Part shown: piece after piece, positions 61,492-64,000 of the stretch
Numbering within the stretch: the first letter of the stretch is position 1
Layout of the letters: each line of letters opens with the position of its first letter
Origin: an uncultured Selenomonadales bacterium
GTDB lineage: Bacteria > Bacillota > Negativicutes > Selenomonadales > Selenomonadaceae
DNA length: 64,000 nt
Direction: 5' to 3'
Assembly: GCA_900314765.1 (NCBI GenBank)
Contig: OMWN01000024.1
Coordinates: 24,898-88,897 of the forward strand
Notes under the pieces: generated by a model
Database searches by the model: none
Told to the model about the DNA's origin: nothing
The model's input: the letters and a program-made list of their open reading frames with translations, nothing else
Made by a program: the position numbers and the translations under genes

Positions 61492-63447
61492 ATGGCAAAG
61501 GAAACACATGAATTTCAGGCTGAGACGAAAAAGCTGCTCGATCTGATGGTAAACTCCATTTACACGAACCACGAGATTTTTTTGAGAGAACTCATTTCGA
61601 ACGCGTCAGACGCGATTGACAAGCTGCATTTTGCGTCGCTCACCGACCATGACATCCTCGGCGGTGATGAGGACTATGAGATTTTCCTCGTGCCGGACAA
61701 GGACAGCCACACGCTCACGATATCCGACAACGGCATCGGCATGACGCGCCAAGAGGTCATTGACGACATCGGCACGATTGCGAAGTCGGGCACGAAGGCG
61801 TTCCTCGAGAAGCTCAAAGAGGCGAAGGAGAACAGCGAGTCCGTCACGGACAAGGACATGATTGGCCAGTTCGGCGTCGGCTTTTATTCGGCGTTCATGG
61901 TCGCCGACAAGGTCGTCATTCAGACGCGCAAGGCTGGCGAGGACGGCGCGACGCGTTGGGAGTCAGACGGCTCGGGCTCGTACACGATTGACGATTGCGA
62001 CAAGGAGAAGCGCGGCACGACGATCACGCTCTACCTCAAAAAAGAATTCTATGGCGACGAAGCCGAGGAGAATTTCCTCGACGAGCATCACATCGAGCAT
62101 GTCGTGAGGAAATATTCGGACTATGTGCGCTACCCGATAAAGATGAATTTCGAGACAGAGGAGATACCGCGTGACAAGGACGGCAAGCCGATAAAGGACG
62201 CAAAACCTGAGAAGAAGGTCGAGCTGCGTACGCTGAACTCGATGAAGCCGCTTTGGACGAGGAGCAAAAACGACATCACGGCTGACGAGTACAATGAATT
62301 CTACAAAAATCAGTTCCATGAGTGGGAAGACCCGATGTACACGTTCCACATCAATGGCGAGGGCACGGTCGAGTACACGGCACTCATGTACATTCCGACG
62401 AAGGCACCGTTCAATCTCTATCATGCGGACTTCGAGCCGGGTCTCCAGCTTTATTCGAGGCATGTCTTCATCATGGACAAATGCAAGGACCTCCTGCCCG
62501 ATTATCTGCGCTTCGTGAAGGGCCTCGTCGATTCGCCGGATCTCTCGCTCAACATTTCACGTGAGCTTTTGCAGCAGAGCCGCGAGCTCAAGGTCATTGG
62601 CAAGAACCTCGCCAATACGATTCTCAAAAAACTCGCGAAAGTGCTCAAAGACGATCGCGAGGCGTATGAGAAATTCTGGGCGGAGTTCGGCAAGTCGCTG
62701 AAGATTGGCATATACGGCACCATTTACACGGGCGGCGACGCGAAGGATAAGCTCAAGGACCTCATTCTCTTCTATTCGTCGAAGGAGAAGAAGCTCGTCA
62801 CGCTCAAGGAATACAAGGAGCGCATGCCAGAGGCGCAGAAGAAGATTTACTACGCAACGGGCAAAGACACGGGCGTCATTGATGAGCTGCCGCAGATGGA
62901 AGCGCTGAAGTCGCGCGGATTTGAGGTGCTCTATTTCACTGACCCTGTCGACGAGTTCACGATAGAGGCATTGCACGACTACGACGGCACGGAGTTCCAG
63001 TCCGTCAGCAAGGGCGACCTGGGCCTCGACGACGCGGAGTCAGCCGAGGAGAAGAAAGAGACGGAGAAGGTGCAGAAGGAGAGCACTGACCTTCTCAAGG
63101 ACATCAAGGAAGCGCTCGGCGACAAGGTGGCCGAGGTCAAGATTTCGAGCCGTCTCAAATCGAGCGCGGTGTGCCTCGTTGCGGACCAGTATGGCCCGTC
63201 GCTTTCCATGGAGCAAAATCTGTCCGACATGGATAATCCGATGTTCAAGGCGAAGCGCATACTCGAAATCAACCCGCACCACGAGCTTTTCGCGAAGCTT
63301 AATGAGGTGCACGACGCGGGCAAGGACAGCAGCGAGTTCAAGGACTACTGCGACATGCTCTACACGCAGGCACTCTTGATAGAGGGCATACTGCCGGACG
63401 ACCCCGTCGCCTTCGCGAATAAAGTGGCAAAACTGATGGCAAAATAA
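61492..63447 (+). CDS. htpG: Chaperone HtpG (Hsp90)
   Basis: 651 residues. ATP-binding GHKL motifs ELISNASDAIDKLHF, DNGIGMTRQEV, GTIAKSGTKAFLE and GQFGVGFYSAFMVAD. The middle domain has SRELLQQSRELK. It is an ATP-dependent folding chaperone of the cytosol. AAAGGAAGAAG before ATG. A charged C-terminal dimerisation domain ends the protein. Length matches the family. Probably heat-inducible through the CIRCE-like site. Confidence 0.97.
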   Translation: MAKETHEFQAETKKLLDLMVNSIYTNHEIFLRELISNASDAIDKLHFASLTDHDILGGDEDYEIFLVPDKDSHTLTISDNGIGMTRQEVIDDIGTIAKSGTKAFLEKLKEAKENSESVTDKDMIGQFGVGFYSAFMVADKVVIQTRKAGEDGATRWESDGSGSYTIDDCDKEKRGTTITLYLKKEFYGDEAEENFLDEHHIEHVVRKYSDYVRYPIKMNFETEEIPRDKDGKPIKDAKPEKKVELRTLNSMKPLWTRSKNDITADEYNEFYKNQFHEWEDPMYTFHINGEGTVEYTALMYIPTKAPFNLYHADFEPGLQLYSRHVFIMDKCKDLLPDYLRFVKGLVDSPDLSLNISRELLQQSRELKVIGKNLANTILKKLAKVLKDDREAYEKFWAEFGKSLKIGIYGTIYTGGDAKDKLKDLILFYSSKEKKLVTLKEYKERMPEAQKKIYYATGKDTGVIDELPQMEALKSRGFEVLYFTDPVDEFTIEALHDYDGTEFQSVSKGDLGLDDAESAEEKKETEKVQKESTDLLKDIKEALGDKVAEVKISSRLKSSAVCLVADQYGPSLSMEQNLSDMDNPMFKAKRILEINPHHELFAKLNEVHDAGKDSSEFKDYCDMLYTQALLIEGILPDDPVAFANKVAKLMAK

Positions 63448-63604
63448 GAAAAACGGAAAATCATACGCAGAAAACAAGTAAAAACACGTCAATAACAAAA
63501 GAATTTCAAAAATGCTCAAGCGGTGCTATGCCTTATGTAGTGCCGCTTTTAGCGTTTTTAAAATAAAAATTCAAAAAAACTTCGAAAATCTTTTAAAAAA
63601 AGCG

Positions 63605-63633
63605 TTGACATTTTTGGATGCATTTGCTATTAT
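63605..63633 (+). promoter_or_regulatory. rRNA/tRNA operon promoter
   Basis: TTGACA (63605-63610), 17-base spacer, TATTAT (63628-63633), followed by a leader of about 150 bases with CCTTGAAAACTGAACAA, a stretch common in Firmicutes rRNA leaders. Confidence 0.75.
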
Positions 63634-63784
63634 ATACAAGCTGACTCACGGAGCTACGGCAGACGAAAGAAAGCCAAGGCGATGTGATGAAGCGAAAGGC
63701 GCACCTTGAAAACTGAACAATGCAGAAAGATGTAACACCTTAACTTAAGGTAAAGCCAGATGTGCGGTTAAAGGTAGTTGAGAT

Positions 63785-63859
63785 GCGGAAGTAGCTCAGT
63801 GGTAGAGCACCACCTTGCCAAGGTGGGGGTCGCGGGTTCGAGTCCCGTTTTCCGCTCCA
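63785..63859 (+). tRNA. tRNA-Gly (anticodon GCC)
   Basis: 75 nt including CCA. Acceptor GCGGAAG/TTTCCGC, D-arm AGCTCAGTGGTAGAGC, anticodon arm CACCTTGCCAAGGTG, T-arm CGCGGGTTCGAGTCCCG. It lies between the promoter and the 16S gene. Confidence 0.95.
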
Positions 63860-63920
63860 TTATTTTTGACCTAAATTAATTTCTTTAATTGATTTCAGGA
63901 GCCAATCAAGGCGCTTCATA

Positions 63921-64000
63921 TACCATGGAGAGTTTGATCCTGGCTCAGGACGAACGCTGGCGGCGTGCTTAACACATGCAAGTCGAACGAGGCCGATGAA
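63921..64000 (+). rRNA. 16S ribosomal RNA, 5' end
   Basis: AGAGTTTGATCCTGGCTCAG at 63929 is the universal 5' signature, followed by GACGAACGCTGGCGGCGTGC and ACATGCAAGTCGAACGAG. The gene continues beyond the window. The start coordinate is estimated to within a few bases. Confidence 0.97.

Overview
The window looks like the chromosome of a motile, anaerobic, diderm Firmicute of the class Negativicutes (Selenomonas-like). This is inferred from three things seen in the sequence. There are Firmicutes-style genes (T-box leader, FabK as enoyl reductase, a CIRCE site, a short 4.5S-type SRP RNA). There are flagellar genes (a hook protein and a flagellin lysine methylase). The window also has a high-GC, GC-skewed codon style (frequent ctc, gtc, gcg) with AT-rich intergenic regions. 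The species cannot be named from the roughly 80 bases of 16S rRNA at the right edge.

Layout: 1-5 kb holds the end of trkH, an HTH protein, fliB, azlCD, an HD hydrolase and an EamA exporter. 5-12 kb holds a cyclase, an orphan ParA-like ATPase with a charged N-terminal arm, a T-box leader in front of a DctPQM TRAP transporter, and tatA. 12-18 kb holds panS-panC-panD behind a terminator leader and an iron-siderophore/cobalamin-type ABC importer. 18-25 kb holds flgE, an Rpn-type nuclease locus with tandem tail cassettes, tRNA-Arg, and two fusion genes for CDP-glycerol-type chemistry. 25-32.5 kb is a decaying defence island. It has a second Rpn gene, then the 5' part of hsdM and the 3' part of hsdR bracketing a Dam-like methylase and DpnI-like genes. 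32.7-37.3 kb holds tRNA-Ser, a split chrA pair, gpsA, tcdA, RNase H, SRP RNA and a second tRNA-Ser. 37.8-45 kb is a metal region. A non-canonical P1B ATPase with two HMA-like helper proteins on the minus strand is divergent from feoA-feoA-feoB and a Cys-rich Feo partner on the plus strand. 45-53 kb holds a TPR lipoprotein-like protein, an NCS2 purine permease, a DUF2156 protein, rapZ, tRNA-Pro, a third Rpn gene between 50-bp direct repeats, an HD-GYP phosphodiesterase and comFB. 53.4-61.3 kb is rpmF plus the fatty-acid cluster plsX-fabK-fabD-fabG-acpP-(NMO/FabK2)-fabF-rnc. 61.3-64 kb is a CIRCE-like site, htpG, then a strong promoter, tRNA-Gly and the start of 16S rRNA.

At least four families of short non-coding repeats lie between genes. 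R1 is about 245-315 bp with CCCTCTCCGCC ends. R2 has GTCACCCCACCACC ends. R3 has ATGCCAGTCC ends. R4 is about 156 bp with GGAAACGCTGATTA ends. One R4 copy sits inside an R3 copy whose uninterrupted form is also present. An R4 terminus lies exactly at the breakpoint of the truncated hsdR.

The most interesting material is: (i) three Rpn/PD-(D/E)XK genes, each with a well-placed internal ribosome binding site and start for a small C-terminal protein, two of them followed by extra tandem copies of that small cassette with different tails; (ii) the chimeric type I / Dpn-like restriction locus, including a DpnI-DpnD fusion beside a Dam-like methylase; (iii) the cytidylyltransferase-oxidoreductase fusion next to a glycerophosphotransferase-propeller protein; (iv) the T-box in front of a TRAP transporter.
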